This document shows, piece by piece, positions 1-8,793 of a stretch of DNA of 64,000 nt. Position 1 is the stretch's first letter; every line of letters starts with the position of its first letter. The stretch lies in the NCBI GenBank assembly GCA_944325445.1, contig CALVAG010000004.1, positions 116,649-180,648 of the forward strand. The letters run 5' to 3'. Source of the stretch: an uncultured Bacteroidales bacterium. Lineage in GTDB: Bacteria > Bacteroidota > Bacteroidia > Bacteroidales > UBA932. The notes under the pieces were generated by a model that was not told the origin of the DNA, did no database searches, and saw only the letters and a list, made by a program, of their open reading frames with translations. A program made the translations under genes and the position numbers.

Positions 1-129
1 GTGCACTCGCTTGCAGAGGAGCGCGTGAATGTGGCTGTAAGAAACTTCCCCTTCTTCTTTGAGGCATTCGGAATCAAGGAGGGAGACAAGATGTGGAGAC
101 CCGAAGAGGAGCGCGTCTCAATCTGGTAG
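1..129 (+). CDS. M13-family metallopeptidase, C-terminal fragment
   Basis: The first 43 codons are open from base 1 and end at TAG (127-129), so this is the 3' end of a gene starting before the window. The tail reads EAFGIKEGDKMW and then PEEERVSIW. This resembles the C-terminus of neprilysin/PepO-type M13 zinc endopeptidases, where an 'EAFG.K.GD.M' segment is followed by 'ERV.IW'. The catalytic HExxH part lies outside the window, so activity cannot be judged. The FKBP gene follows 34 bases downstream on the same strand, so the two may be cotranscribed. The family call rests on a short tail and is moderately sure. Confidence 0.7.
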   Translation: MHSLAEERVNVAVRNFPFFFEAFGIKEGDKMWRPEEERVSIW

Positions 130-163
130 TTCAATGATGACAGAAATTGTTAAGAGGTAAAGT

Positions 164-760
164 ATGAGCATGGATATGGATCGTGTGAGCTACGCGCTCG
201 GGATGAGCGTTGCCAACAATATAAAGGCTTCCGGAGTAAAGAATCTCAAGGTTGCGGACTTTGCCGCTGCAATGGAGGATATTTTTGCCGGAAAGAGGTG
301 CAGAATGGAGGCGCATGAGGCGCAGGAACTCTTGAACGGCTTCTTCAGGGAACTGCAGCAGTCGCAGATAAGGGAGATGAAGGAGGAGGGTGAGAAGTTT
401 CTTGCGGAAAACGGCAGGAAAGAGGGGGTTGTCACTCTTCCGAGCGGACTGCAGTACAAAGTCCTGAAAGAGGGCAAGGGTGCGAAGCCTGCGGCGGAAG
501 GGAAGGTGAAGTGCCATTATGAGGGAAAACTTGTAAACGGTACGGTGTTCGACAGTTCCTATGCACGCAATGCTCCGGCAGTATTTCCTGTAAACGGAGT
601 AATCCAGGGATGGGTCGAGGCCCTGCAGCTTATGAATGAAGGCTCTCAGTGGGAATTGTATATCCCGTACAACCTTGCATACGGCGAGAGGGGTGCGGGA
701 GAGTCCATCCCTCCGTATGCGGCACTTGTCTTCAAGGTGGAACTTTTAGAGGTGCTGTAG
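164..760 (+). CDS. FKBP-type peptidyl-prolyl cis-trans isomerase
   Basis: A 198-residue protein with the two-part layout of FklB/Mip proteins. A helical N-terminal dimerisation region (about 1-95, with SYALGMSVANN near the start) precedes an FKBP domain (about 100-198). FKBP hallmarks include LPSGLQYKVL, VKCHYEGKLVNGTVFDSS, VIQGWVEALQLM, IPYNLAYGERG and IPPYAALVFKVELL. It would catalyse proline isomerisation and act as a folding helper. No signal peptide is visible, so a cytoplasmic location is inferred, unlike many periplasmic FkpA-type members. It starts 34 bases after the M13 peptidase stop. Confidence 0.93.
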   Translation: MSMDMDRVSYALGMSVANNIKASGVKNLKVADFAAAMEDIFAGKRCRMEAHEAQELLNGFFRELQQSQIREMKEEGEKFLAENGRKEGVVTLPSGLQYKVLKEGKGAKPAAEGKVKCHYEGKLVNGTVFDSSYARNAPAVFPVNGVIQGWVEALQLMNEGSQWELYIPYNLAYGERGAGESIPPYAALVFKVELLEVL

Positions 761-822
761 GCGGCCTGGAATGGTGTCCGTACAGTTTTCTGTCGGAATA
801 CCTAATTGTAAATCTGTAAATT

Positions 823-3126
823 ATGAAACTGAAAAATCCGTTGCTCTGCTTATTTGCGGGCGTAATGGTTCTAACTTCTTGTGATATGCAGAAATGGAAA
901 GAGAGCGGATGCGACGGCTACCGTCTGATTACCCAGAAGGGCGGGGCAACGCTCGGTTACTCTCCGGAATCGGGGGTGAAAATCATATATAAGGACGGAT
1001 ATGCCTTCAAGGATCTTGACGGCGACGGTGAACTGGATATCTACGAAGATTGGCGCCTGCCGGCAGAAAAACGGGCGGAAGACCTTGCAGGCAAACTCTC
1101 CATTGAGGAGATTGCGGGGCTGATGCTCTACAGCAACCATCAGGCGGTACCGGCAACCTCTTACGATATCTCTCCATACAACGGAAAGCCCTATTCGGCA
1201 GGAGAGGCAAAGCCGTGGGAGATTACGGACCACCAGAAAAAGTTTCTTAAAGACGATCATCTGCGCCATATTCTGGTTACCATTATAGAATCTCCCGAGG
1301 TGGCGGCCCGCTGGAACAATGCAGTGCAAGCTTACGTGGAGGGGTTGGGCCACGGGATTCCTGCAAATAATTCATCGGATCCGCGGCACTCTGCAAAGGC
1401 AGATGACGAGTTCAATGCCGGAGGAGGCGGAAAGATTTCCACATGGCCCTCCACTTTGGGGCTGGCCGCCACATTCTCTCCGCAGCTGATGGAGAGGTTC
1501 GGTGAAATTGCATCGGAGGAGTACAGGGCGCTGGGTTTTGCAACGGCTCTCTCTCCGCAGATAGATATAGCCACAGACCCGCGCTGGTATCGTTTCAGCA
1601 GTACCATGGGCGAAGACCCGAGGCTTGCCGCAGATTTGGCGCGCGCCTATTGCGACGGATTCCAGACTTCGAAGGGAGATGCCGAAATTTCCGGCGGCTG
1701 GGGTTATCGGAGCGTGAATGCTATGGCAAAGCATTGGCCGGGCGGAGGCGCATGCGAGAGCGGCCGCGATGCCCATTACGGCTTTGGCAAGTACGCTGTC
1801 TATCCCAATGGAAATCTTGCGTTGCACAAGATCCCCTTTTTGGAGGGCGCATTCAAACTGAAAGGCAAGACCGGAGCAGCTTCGGCTGTCATGCCTTATT
1901 ATACTATTTCTTACGGGCAGGGAAGCGAGAATGTCGCAAACTGTTATGACCCGGACATCATTACCCGCCAGTTGCGAAAGGAGGCGGGTTATGACGGCGT
2001 TATCTGCACGGACTGGGTCGTTACGGCTGATGAACTGCATCCCGGCATTCACGGTGGAAAGCCGTGGGGAGTGGAACATCTTACCGTAGCGGAACGGCAT
2101 TATAAGGCTCTTATGGCAGGTGTAGACCAGTTCGGCGGCAACAATGATATGAAACCTGTCCTGGAGGCATACAGGATGGGAGTGGAGGAGCATGGTGAGG
2201 AGTGGATGCAGGCGCGTATGAGAGTCTCCGCCCGCCGTCTTCTGCTAAATATCTTCAGGACCGGGCTGTTTGAAAATCCATATCTCGACCCTGCGCATAC
2301 CGTTGAGGTTGTAGGTTGCCCCGAATATATGGCGGAGGGGTATCAGGCGCAGGTGAAGAGTACCGTAATGCTCAAGAATCATAACAACGTGCTCCCTTTG
2401 AAGGGAAGGAAAAAGGCGTATATTCCACAGCGTTACTGTCCGGAGTACAAAAATTTCTGGAGCGGTACTGTGCCCGAGAGCAAAGTGTCACCGGTGAGCG
2501 CGTCACTGGGGTCAAAATATTTCGACCTTGTGGATAACCCGGAAGAGGCAGATGTGGCGTTGGTTTTCATAGAATCGCCCAAGGGAGGCTGGGGCTACAG
2601 CATGGATGACGTAAAGAACGGCGGCAACGGTTATCTTCCTATCAGCCTGCAATATAATGACTATACTGCAACTACGGCCCGCCAGACGAGCATTGCCGGA
2701 GGTGACCCTTACGAGAATTTTACCAACCGCAGCTATCGCGGCAAATCAACCTCTACCGCAAACAGGTGCGATATGGAACTTGTGGTGAATACCAAAAAGG
2801 CGATGGGCGGGCGTCCGGTGATTGTTTCCGTAAAGATAAGCAACCCGTTTGTGATGAAAGAGATAGAGCCTTATGCAGATGCCCTCTTCGTTACATTCGA
2901 TGTGCAGAATCAGGTTATCCTCGATCTGGCAACCGGCAGGTACGAACCTTCGGGGCTGCTTCCGTTCCAGATGCCGGCCGATATGGAGACAGTCGAGGCT
3001 CAGGCAGAAGATACCCCGCGCGATATGCGCTGCCATACCGATTCCGACGGCCATACATACGACTTTGCCTACGGCATGAACTGGAGCGGCGTTATCAAGG
3101 ACGAGAGGACCGAAAGATACAATTAA
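823..3126 (+). CDS. Glycoside hydrolase family 3 lipoprotein
   Basis: A 767-residue GH3 enzyme. The N-terminus is a lipoprotein signal with lipobox LTSC, so export and lipid anchoring are expected. The GH3 (alpha/beta)8 barrel is followed by the alpha/beta sandwich. GYDGVICTDW carries the family nucleophile Asp (about residue 397), and KHWPGGG matches the conserved 'KHFPG.G' loop. The protein ends soon after FAYGMNW, so a C-terminal fibronectin III-like domain found in many longer GH3 proteins appears to be absent. GH3 members cleave beta-glucosides, beta-xylosides or beta-N-acetylglucosaminides; the substrate cannot be read here. No SusC/D pair is adjacent. Confidence 0.92.
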   Translation: MKLKNPLLCLFAGVMVLTSCDMQKWKESGCDGYRLITQKGGATLGYSPESGVKIIYKDGYAFKDLDGDGELDIYEDWRLPAEKRAEDLAGKLSIEEIAGLMLYSNHQAVPATSYDISPYNGKPYSAGEAKPWEITDHQKKFLKDDHLRHILVTIIESPEVAARWNNAVQAYVEGLGHGIPANNSSDPRHSAKADDEFNAGGGGKISTWPSTLGLAATFSPQLMERFGEIASEEYRALGFATALSPQIDIATDPRWYRFSSTMGEDPRLAADLARAYCDGFQTSKGDAEISGGWGYRSVNAMAKHWPGGGACESGRDAHYGFGKYAVYPNGNLALHKIPFLEGAFKLKGKTGAASAVMPYYTISYGQGSENVANCYDPDIITRQLRKEAGYDGVICTDWVVTADELHPGIHGGKPWGVEHLTVAERHYKALMAGVDQFGGNNDMKPVLEAYRMGVEEHGEEWMQARMRVSARRLLLNIFRTGLFENPYLDPAHTVEVVGCPEYMAEGYQAQVKSTVMLKNHNNVLPLKGRKKAYIPQRYCPEYKNFWSGTVPESKVSPVSASLGSKYFDLVDNPEEADVALVFIESPKGGWGYSMDDVKNGGNGYLPISLQYNDYTATTARQTSIAGGDPYENFTNRSYRGKSTSTANRCDMELVVNTKKAMGGRPVIVSVKISNPFVMKEIEPYADALFVTFDVQNQVILDLATGRYEPSGLLPFQMPADMETVEAQAEDTPRDMRCHTDSDGHTYDFAYGMNWSGVIKDERTERYN

Positions 3127-3128
3127 AA

Positions 3129-3421
3129 TCATAAAGGCCGAAGTTCCACCGTCATTCCCATCGCTGCCGCTATTTTATAAAGTGTTGCTACTGTAGGAAT
3201 TGTCAGCCCTCGCTCTATCCTGGAAATATAGCACCTATGCGCTTAGCAAGTTCTGCTTGTGTAAGTCCTGCATTTTTTCTGGTATCAAGGAGAATCTGCG
3301 CATTGTATTCCTCCCATGCATGGTTTATCGCTGCTTTTCTCTGCGGTGTACCTTTTGCTCCGAACTCCTTTTCAAGTTCTGCGCTTACATCGTAAATGTC
3401 ATTTGTTTTCATAATATTCAT
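3129..3421 (-). pseudogene. Broken HigA-like (XRE) antitoxin
   Basis: The open frame starts MNIMKTNDIYDVSAEL, enters an XRE helix-turn-helix (GLTQAELAKRIGA) and stops prematurely. In another frame the missing half continues directly: YISRIERGLTIPTVATLYKI, then AAAMGMTVELRPL and TGA at 3129-3131. The join lies around 3220-3230, where the turn of the helix-turn-helix should be. A small deletion (about 10 bases, inferred from the usual spacing) explains both the missing residues and the frame change. It follows the toxin remnant with overlapping ends, the gene order of HigBA modules. It is not expected to bind DNA. Confidence 0.8.
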
Positions 3422-3682
3422 TTTTTAGTTTCAGAGCCTTGTCTATCTCGCTTTTAGGCGTTTTCTGCGTCTTTTTCTTGAAACAGTTGAACAGAACTCA
3501 TTGTTGCCATAATTCACTCTGAACTCGTAAATTCCGTCCCGTATGAACTTTATATAATGATGCGGTATCTTGTTTTCTGTTTCAAACAGCAACAATGCTC
3601 GCAGTATCTTCTTCCTTTCTTGCTCCGACAATTTTGTCATGAATTCTGCATAATACCCCTTATATGCGATTATCTTTTTCAT
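3399..3682 (-). pseudogene. Broken HigB/RelE-like toxin
   Basis: The likely original start is MKKIIAYKGYYAEFMTKLSE at 3682. The protein runs as a RelE/HigB-type toxin (FIRDGIYEFRVNYGNNEF) and then reads into a basic nonsense tail. The correct end is present in another frame: FNCFKKKTQKTPKSEIDKAL, then KLKNEYYENK and TGA at 3399-3401. Compared with intact relatives, roughly 15 residues of the central beta-sheet are missing at the junction near 3490-3500. This suggests an internal deletion that also shifted the frame. The end overlaps the antitoxin start. With both partners damaged, the module is probably a relic. Confidence 0.78.
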
Positions 3683-3841
3683 AGAGTAAAGATATAAACT
3701 AAAAAGTTCAGACGCGGATAAATAAAAAGTCTCCATAACTTCAAAAGTTACAGAGACTTGTTGTTTTATCCACAAAATTATATGAATGGATGGATTTCAA
3801 GGCTTGCGAAATTCCGAAAACCGCCATTCAGGCAATTTTGA

Positions 3842-4855
3842 TTACTTGCTGAGTGCAGTAGCCACATCCACTGCAACTGCAACAGTACATCCAACCATGG
3901 GGTTGTTTCCTATTCCGAGGAATCCCATCATTTCAACGTGGGCGGGAACAGATGATGAACCTGCAAACTGCGCATCTGAGTGCATACGGCCCATGGTGTC
4001 GGTCATACCGTATGAAGCGGGACCTGCTGCCATGTTGTCGGGGTGAAGTGTTCTTCCCGTACCGCCGCCCGATGCAACCGAGAAATAGGGTTTGCCTGCA
4101 AGAGTCCTCTCTTTCTTGTAGGTACCTGCAACAGGATGTTGGAAACGGGTGGGGTTGGTAGAGTTACCTGTAATGGATACATCTACGCCCTCTTTCCACA
4201 TGATTGCAACGCCTTCGCGTACATCGTCTGCACCATAGCAGCGAACCTTTGCACGGGGACCGTCTGAATAGGGAATCTCGCGCACAATCTTGAGTTCAGA
4301 AGTAAAGTAATCGAACTCTGTCTGAACATATGTAAAGCCGTTGATTCTGGAAATAATCTGTGCGGCATCCTTTCCAAGTCCGTTGAGAATGCAGCGCAGG
4401 GGCTCTTTTCTAACCTTGTCTGCCTTTGCCGCAATCTTGATGGCGCCTTCGGCGGCAGCGAACGATTCGTGACCCGCGAGGAATGCGAAGCATTTTGTCT
4501 CCTCTCTCAAAAGGCGTGCAGCAAGGTTGCCGTGCCCCAGACCTACTTTTCTGTCATCTGCAACTGAACCGGGAATGCAGAATGACTGCAAGCCTATTCC
4601 TATGGCTTCGGCGGCATCTGCCGCATTCTTGCAGCCTTTCTTTATTGCAATGGCAGCTCCCACCACGTAAGCCCATTTTGCATTCTCGAAACAGATGGGC
4701 TGTGTCTCCTCGCAAGTTTTGTAGGGGTCTATTCCATATTTGTCGCAAATCTGGTTTGCCTCCTCAATGCTTGAAATGCCGTTTTCGTTCAGCGCCTTGT
4801 TTATCTGCGCAATCCTACGGTCCTGACTCTCGAATTTAACTTCTCTTATAGCCAT
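3842..4855 (-). CDS. GGGtGRT protein
   Basis: A 337-residue soluble protein carrying the signature that names its family, GGGTGRTLHPDNMAAGPASY. It ends GIGNNPMVGCTVAVAVDVAT. The family is widespread in anaerobes and lacks an established function. It lies 15 bases downstream of a scaffold-like Fe-S assembly protein and is probably cotranscribed with it, an arrangement that recurs in the family. There is no signal peptide and no membrane segment. A link to iron-sulphur metabolism is inferred from the partner only. Confidence 0.9.
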   Translation of the reverse strand: MAIREVKFESQDRRIAQINKALNENGISSIEEANQICDKYGIDPYKTCEETQPICFENAKWAYVVGAAIAIKKGCKNAADAAEAIGIGLQSFCIPGSVADDRKVGLGHGNLAARLLREETKCFAFLAGHESFAAAEGAIKIAAKADKVRKEPLRCILNGLGKDAAQIISRINGFTYVQTEFDYFTSELKIVREIPYSDGPRAKVRCYGADDVREGVAIMWKEGVDVSITGNSTNPTRFQHPVAGTYKKERTLAGKPYFSVASGGGTGRTLHPDNMAAGPASYGMTDTMGRMHSDAQFAGSSSVPAHVEMMGFLGIGNNPMVGCTVAVAVDVATALSK

Positions 4856-4870
4856 TTTCTTTCCTCCTAA

Positions 4871-5572
4871 TTATTCGTTACGTGGGTCAATGTATTTAAC
4901 AGCACCCTGCTCAGCAGTAAAACGGCCATAAGTACCGGTAACTTTCTTTAATGCCTCGTTAGCATCTGTGCCTTTCTTTACTTCTTCCATGAACTTGCCG
5001 AGATGGACAAATTCATAGCCGCAGATTTCATCGTTCTTGTCGAGTGCGACTCTGTTTATATATCCCTCTGTCATCTCGAGATAGCGGGGACCTTTTGCCA
5101 AAGTTCCGTAGAGAGTTCCTACCTGGCTCCTGAGACCTTTGCCCAGATCCTCGAGTCCTGCGCCTATCATAAGGCCGCCCTCGGAGAAGGCGGACTGTGT
5201 ACGTCCGTAAACGATTTGTTTGAAGAGCTCGCGCATTGCCGTATTGATTGCATCGCATACCAGGTCGGTATTCAAAGCTTCAAGTATGGTTTTACCGGGC
5301 AATATCTCGGATGCCATAGCTGCAGAATGAGTCATTCCCGAGCAGCCTATAGTCTCTACCAAAGCCTCCTGAATAACACCGTCTTTTACATTTAAGGTAA
5401 GTTTGCAGGCTCCCTGCTGAGGCGCGCACCAACCGATTCCGTGAGTCAGCCCGGAGATATCCTTTATTTCTCTGGCCTTTACCCACTTGCCCTCTTCAGG
5501 AATAGGAGCCGGACCATGATTCGGTCCCTTCTTTACAACACACATGTGCTGTACTTCTTGTGAATAAATCAT
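4871..5572 (-). CDS. NifU/IscU-like iron-sulphur assembly scaffold-type protein
   Basis: A 233-residue protein with cysteines spaced as in scaffold-like proteins: GIGWCAPQQGACKLTLNV and ETIGCSGMTHSAAMASEIL. The second segment resembles the IscU/NifU 'GCG.S.ASAS' region. The first ten residues before MCVVKKGPNHGP could be dispensable, so the start may be at M11 (5542). A TAnnTTTG box at 5607-5614 lies 34 bases upstream and fits either start. It heads a two-gene unit with the GGGtGRT gene. The role in Fe-S cluster biogenesis is family-level knowledge and has not been shown for this subgroup. Confidence 0.8.
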   Translation of the reverse strand: MIYSQEVQHMCVVKKGPNHGPAPIPEEGKWVKAREIKDISGLTHGIGWCAPQQGACKLTLNVKDGVIQEALVETIGCSGMTHSAAMASEILPGKTILEALNTDLVCDAINTAMRELFKQIVYGRTQSAFSEGGLMIGAGLEDLGKGLRSQVGTLYGTLAKGPRYLEMTEGYINRVALDKNDEICGYEFVHLGKFMEEVKKGTDANEALKKVTGTYGRFTAEQGAVKYIDPRNE

Positions 5573-5606
5573 AATGCTCTATAATTAATTTAATTTTGCG
5601 ATGCCG

Positions 5607-5614
5607 CAAAGATA
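5607..5614 (-). promoter_or_regulatory. -7 box for the scaffold/GGGtGRT unit
   Basis: On the minus strand this reads TATCTTTG, an exact match to the Bacteroidetes TAnnTTTG -7 element, 34 bases upstream of the scaffold gene. A clear TTTG at -33 is not seen. Confidence 0.5.
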
Positions 5615-5659
5615 GTGTATTTTTACAATCTTACATTGTAACATCTTTACACTTCATTT

Positions 5660-7795
5660 ATGAGAAACAAATTTTTAACAATTATGGCAATCGCACCGGT
5701 TCTTTGTACTTCATGCGGCAGCGGCACGGGTGAAAGTGCGGAGATAATATCGAAACAGACAATAGAGGTTTCCGATGGACAATATACTCCAGAAATAATG
5801 CACATGCTCGGAAAGGTGAGCGATTCGCAGCTCTCGCCCGACGGTACAAGGATATTGTATGGCGTAACATATACCTCGGTTGAGCAGAACAAGAGCAACA
5901 GGGAACTTTTTATAATGAATGCAGACGGCAGCGAAAATCACCGTATTACAAATAGTGCGGAGAGCGAGAACAATGCCCGCTGGATTGAGAACGGAGAGAG
6001 GATAGCCTTCCTGCGCGGAGGCCAGATATGGGTCGCTGATGCAGACGGCGGCAATGCAAGGCAGGTCTCCGATGTAAAAAAGGGGGTAGATGCCTTTGAG
6101 TTCGCCCCATCTGGAGACAAACTCATTTATATGAGTAACGTAAAGTCTGCAACAAAACCCTCTGATCTCTATCCCGACCTGGACAAGTCGGATGCCAGAA
6201 TCATTACCGGCCTGATGTACCGCCACTGGGACCATTTCGTTGAGGAGATACCCCATACCTTTGTGGCCCCGTTCGACGGCAGCTCGGTAGGAGAGGGGCA
6301 CGACATTCTTGACGGCGAGCCGTATGAACTCCCGACCTTGCCCTTCGGCGGACTGGAGCAGCTTGCCTGGAGCCCTGATTCTAAATATATTGCATATTCA
6401 TGCAGGAAACTGACAGGCAAGGAGTATGCCTTCTCTACCAATACGGATATTTATCTCTATGATATCCAGACGGGAAGCAGTATAAACCTTACCGAGGGTA
6501 TGATGGGATACGATACCAATCCTCTCTTTTCGCCCGACGGAAGGTATCTTGCATGGCTGAGCATGGAGAGGCCCGGATATGAGGCGGACAAGAACAGGCT
6601 CTTTATAATGGATCTGCAAAGCAGGCAGATGAGAGAGCTGTCGGCAGACTATAAGTATAATGTTGAAAGCATAACATGGGCTCCTGAATCTGACAAAATC
6701 TACTTTACCTCGTGCATAAATGCAGTGGAGGCCATTCTGGAGGTGGATATAGATAAGGATTGCACTCTGAAATACAAGCCGGCAAAGGGTGAGAAGACCT
6801 CCGACATTCATCTGGGCAACGGTGTGAGAAGAATCACTGCGGAGAACGTGATGTCTGATTTTTCTCCCGTACAGGTGATGGCAGGCCGGGGCAAGCTTCT
6901 TGCAACATATACTTCGATGCTCCATCCGGCCGAGATTGTGACCGTGGATATTGCAGACGGGGCTGTGACCCAGCTTTCGTTCGAAAACAGCGAAACGCTC
7001 GAAAAGCTCAAGGCCCCGACAATGGAAGAGCGTTGGATAACAACCGTAGACGGCAAGCAGATGCATGAATGGGTGCTCTATCCGCCCGAATTCGACAAGA
7101 GCAAAAAATATCCGGCCATTCTAATCTGTCTCGGAGGGCCGCAGGGAACGGCAAGCCAGGGCTGGTCTACAAGGTGGAACTACAGGCTTATTGCATCGCA
7201 AGGCTATATTGTCGTAATTCCCAACAGGCGCGGCACTTCGGCTTTCGGCCAGCAGTGGTGCGAGCAGATTTCCGGTGATTACATAGGATTGAACATGCAG
7301 GATTACCTGAAAGCGGCGGATGAGATAAGGAAAGAGCCCTATGTGGGGAAGATTGCCGCAGCGGGGGCAAGTTACGGAGGATATTCGATATACAATCTGG
7401 CCGGAATACATGAAGGCCGGTTCTCAGCCTTTTTGGCGCATGCAGGAATTTTCAACCAGGAGCACATGTACATGACCACGGAGGAGATGTGGTTTCCTAC
7501 ATGGGATAACGGCGGCGCCCCCTGGGACAGGAATCCTGTAGCGGAGAGACATTATAAAAATTCTCCGCACAAATTAATAAGGAAATGGGACACCCCTATA
7601 TTAATTACGCACGGAGAATTGGATTACAGAGTGCCTGTAGAGCAGGGAATGGCTGCATTCAATGCTGCCCAGATGATGGGCGTTCCGTCTGAAATGCTTC
7701 TCTTCCCCGACGAGAACCACTGGATAAACAAACCGCAGAACTCGATTCTCTGGAACAGGTATTTCTTTAATTGGATTGAGAAGTATTGCCGTTAA
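5660..7795 (+). CDS. S9 family serine peptidase (prolyl oligopeptidase/DPP-like) lipoprotein
   Basis: A 711-residue exported peptidase with a lipobox-like LCTSC at the end of its signal. The N-terminal half is a WD40-like beta-propeller with repeated 'LSPDG', 'WSPDSKYIAY', 'FSPDGRYLAW' and 'WAPESDKIYF' blades. The C-terminal alpha/beta hydrolase carries the triad Ser571 (GASYGGYS), Asp655 (HGELDYRVP) and His687 (DENHW). Such enzymes remove dipeptides or cut short peptides, often after proline, in the periplasm or at the cell surface. Its 3' end overlaps the convergent gene at 7767 by 29 bases. Confidence 0.93.
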   Translation: MRNKFLTIMAIAPVLCTSCGSGTGESAEIISKQTIEVSDGQYTPEIMHMLGKVSDSQLSPDGTRILYGVTYTSVEQNKSNRELFIMNADGSENHRITNSAESENNARWIENGERIAFLRGGQIWVADADGGNARQVSDVKKGVDAFEFAPSGDKLIYMSNVKSATKPSDLYPDLDKSDARIITGLMYRHWDHFVEEIPHTFVAPFDGSSVGEGHDILDGEPYELPTLPFGGLEQLAWSPDSKYIAYSCRKLTGKEYAFSTNTDIYLYDIQTGSSINLTEGMMGYDTNPLFSPDGRYLAWLSMERPGYEADKNRLFIMDLQSRQMRELSADYKYNVESITWAPESDKIYFTSCINAVEAILEVDIDKDCTLKYKPAKGEKTSDIHLGNGVRRITAENVMSDFSPVQVMAGRGKLLATYTSMLHPAEIVTVDIADGAVTQLSFENSETLEKLKAPTMEERWITTVDGKQMHEWVLYPPEFDKSKKYPAILICLGGPQGTASQGWSTRWNYRLIASQGYIVVIPNRRGTSAFGQQWCEQISGDYIGLNMQDYLKAADEIRKEPYVGKIAAAGASYGGYSIYNLAGIHEGRFSAFLAHAGIFNQEHMYMTTEEMWFPTWDNGGAPWDRNPVAERHYKNSPHKLIRKWDTPILITHGELDYRVPVEQGMAAFNAAQMMGVPSEMLLFPDENHWINKPQNSILWNRYFFNWIEKYCR

Positions 7796-8267
7796 GGGTT
7801 ATGACCTTAGGCTCTTCCACCGGTACATATTCATGAGGAATATAGGTCTGCATCTGCATGACTATGAATTCTTTTGAGGGCGTAGCGTAAACTATTGCCC
7901 TCATATTCGTACTGCCGCTTCTGATGAGTTTTACCAGATTGAGGTCGCCCGATTCCACTGCTGCATATACGGCCTTTTTGTCTTTTGCATCGAAGTAGTA
8001 GATATGCTCCTTTACCTCTTCGTTTGTAGGTGTATAGCAGAGGAATTTTTTAGGTCTGAAAATTCCTGCCAGCCCTATGATCAGGAATATTATTCCAAGG
8101 AATATTATGGCAAAACTTGCACTCGAATTCATTGTTATTGCAAAGGTTGCGGCTATTGCGCATGCGCCTATAACGGCATAGAGGTAAGATAATGCAGATG
8201 TCCTGTTTTTTTTGGATATATTGCTGTTCTCTTCGATTGAAGATTCTATGTTTTTAAAATCGCTCAT
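7767..8267 (-). CDS. Membrane protein of unknown function
   Basis: I chose the start MSDFKNIESSIEENSNISKK at 8267. An upstream in-frame Met at 8318 would add a 17-residue extension with no membrane or domain character. The product is about 166 residues. It has a polar N-terminus, two adjacent hydrophobic helices (LYAVIGACAIAATFAI and FAIIFLGIIFLIIGLAGIF) and then a soluble C-terminal domain containing KAVYAAVESGDLNLVKLIRS and ATPSKEFIVMQMQTYIPHEY. I do not recognise the family. The last 29 bases overlap the end of the S9 peptidase on the other strand. Confidence 0.7.
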   Translation of the reverse strand: MSDFKNIESSIEENSNISKKNRTSALSYLYAVIGACAIAATFAITMNSSASFAIIFLGIIFLIIGLAGIFRPKKFLCYTPTNEEVKEHIYYFDAKDKKAVYAAVESGDLNLVKLIRSGSTNMRAIVYATPSKEFIVMQMQTYIPHEYVPVEEPKVITLNGNTSQSN

Positions 8268-8391
8268 GATAAATATTTTTAATGTTGAATTTTTATACTC
8301 CAGTCTTAAACCGTACATGACGGCACACTACACTGTCGTTCTTATAAAATATTGAACTTAAGTGTTTGGCTATACTTTGTCAGAAGTATAA

Positions 8392-8793
8392 TCAACAGCG
8401 GATTTTACCAAGCGAAATTATGTAATAGTCCGATGATATTTCATGCAGCATGGCAGTTACCGAGATATCCCAGATTCTGATATTTTTGGATATTGAAGAT
8501 ACCGCCGCCACGCTCTTTTTATAGATAATCTGTTTTCCCGAATCGGGGGCTTTTCTGAATGTGAGATTCTGATAATTGTTCTTCTGGCCTGCATTATTGC
8601 CGAATTGGGGAGCCATGAAATTGTCGCTCTTTATACATTCGGCCAATATCTTTTCCGTATCATGGATATATCCGGTATCTTTAGGCATGACAGATATAGA
8701 AGACTCCTGAGCCAGGATCTCATCGGCAGAGGAGTATTCGTTTACCGTATATGCGGCAAGAATACAGAATAATATGCAGAATATTCTTGTCAT
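8392..8793 (-). CDS. Small exported protein of unknown function
   Basis: It starts [20 protein letters not shown] at 8793. Its ATG overlaps the cysS stop in an ATGA junction, so translational coupling is likely, and this decides the start over an upstream in-frame ATG at 8802. The product is about 133 residues with an N-terminal hydrophobic signal and no other membrane segment. No motif is recognised. A 7-base inverted repeat (TATACTT/AAGTATA, 8371-8390) lies immediately downstream but has no T-run. Confidence 0.6.
   Translation of the reverse strand: MTRIFCILFCILAAYTVNEYSSADEILAQESSISVMPKDTGYIHDTEKILAECIKSDNFMAPQFGNNAGQKNNYQNLTFRKAPDSGKQIIYKKSVAAVSSISKNIRIWDISVTAMLHEISSDYYIISLGKIRC

Noticed and set aside
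1372..2193. Long antisense open frames across genes, for example within the GH3 gene
   Set aside because: These are shadows of strongly coding opposite strands; their translations show no domain or signal and no start context.
823..3126. GH3 enzyme as part of the SusC/SusD locus
   Set aside because: It lies about 9 kb away with unrelated genes on both strands in between.
3129..3682. Functional HigBA toxin-antitoxin system
   Set aside because: Both reading frames are interrupted, with the expected residues missing at the breaks.
8371..8390. Inverted repeat TATACTT/AAGTATA as a terminator
   Set aside because: It is AT-rich with 7-base arms and no T-run; it might be an operator, but nothing supports either role.
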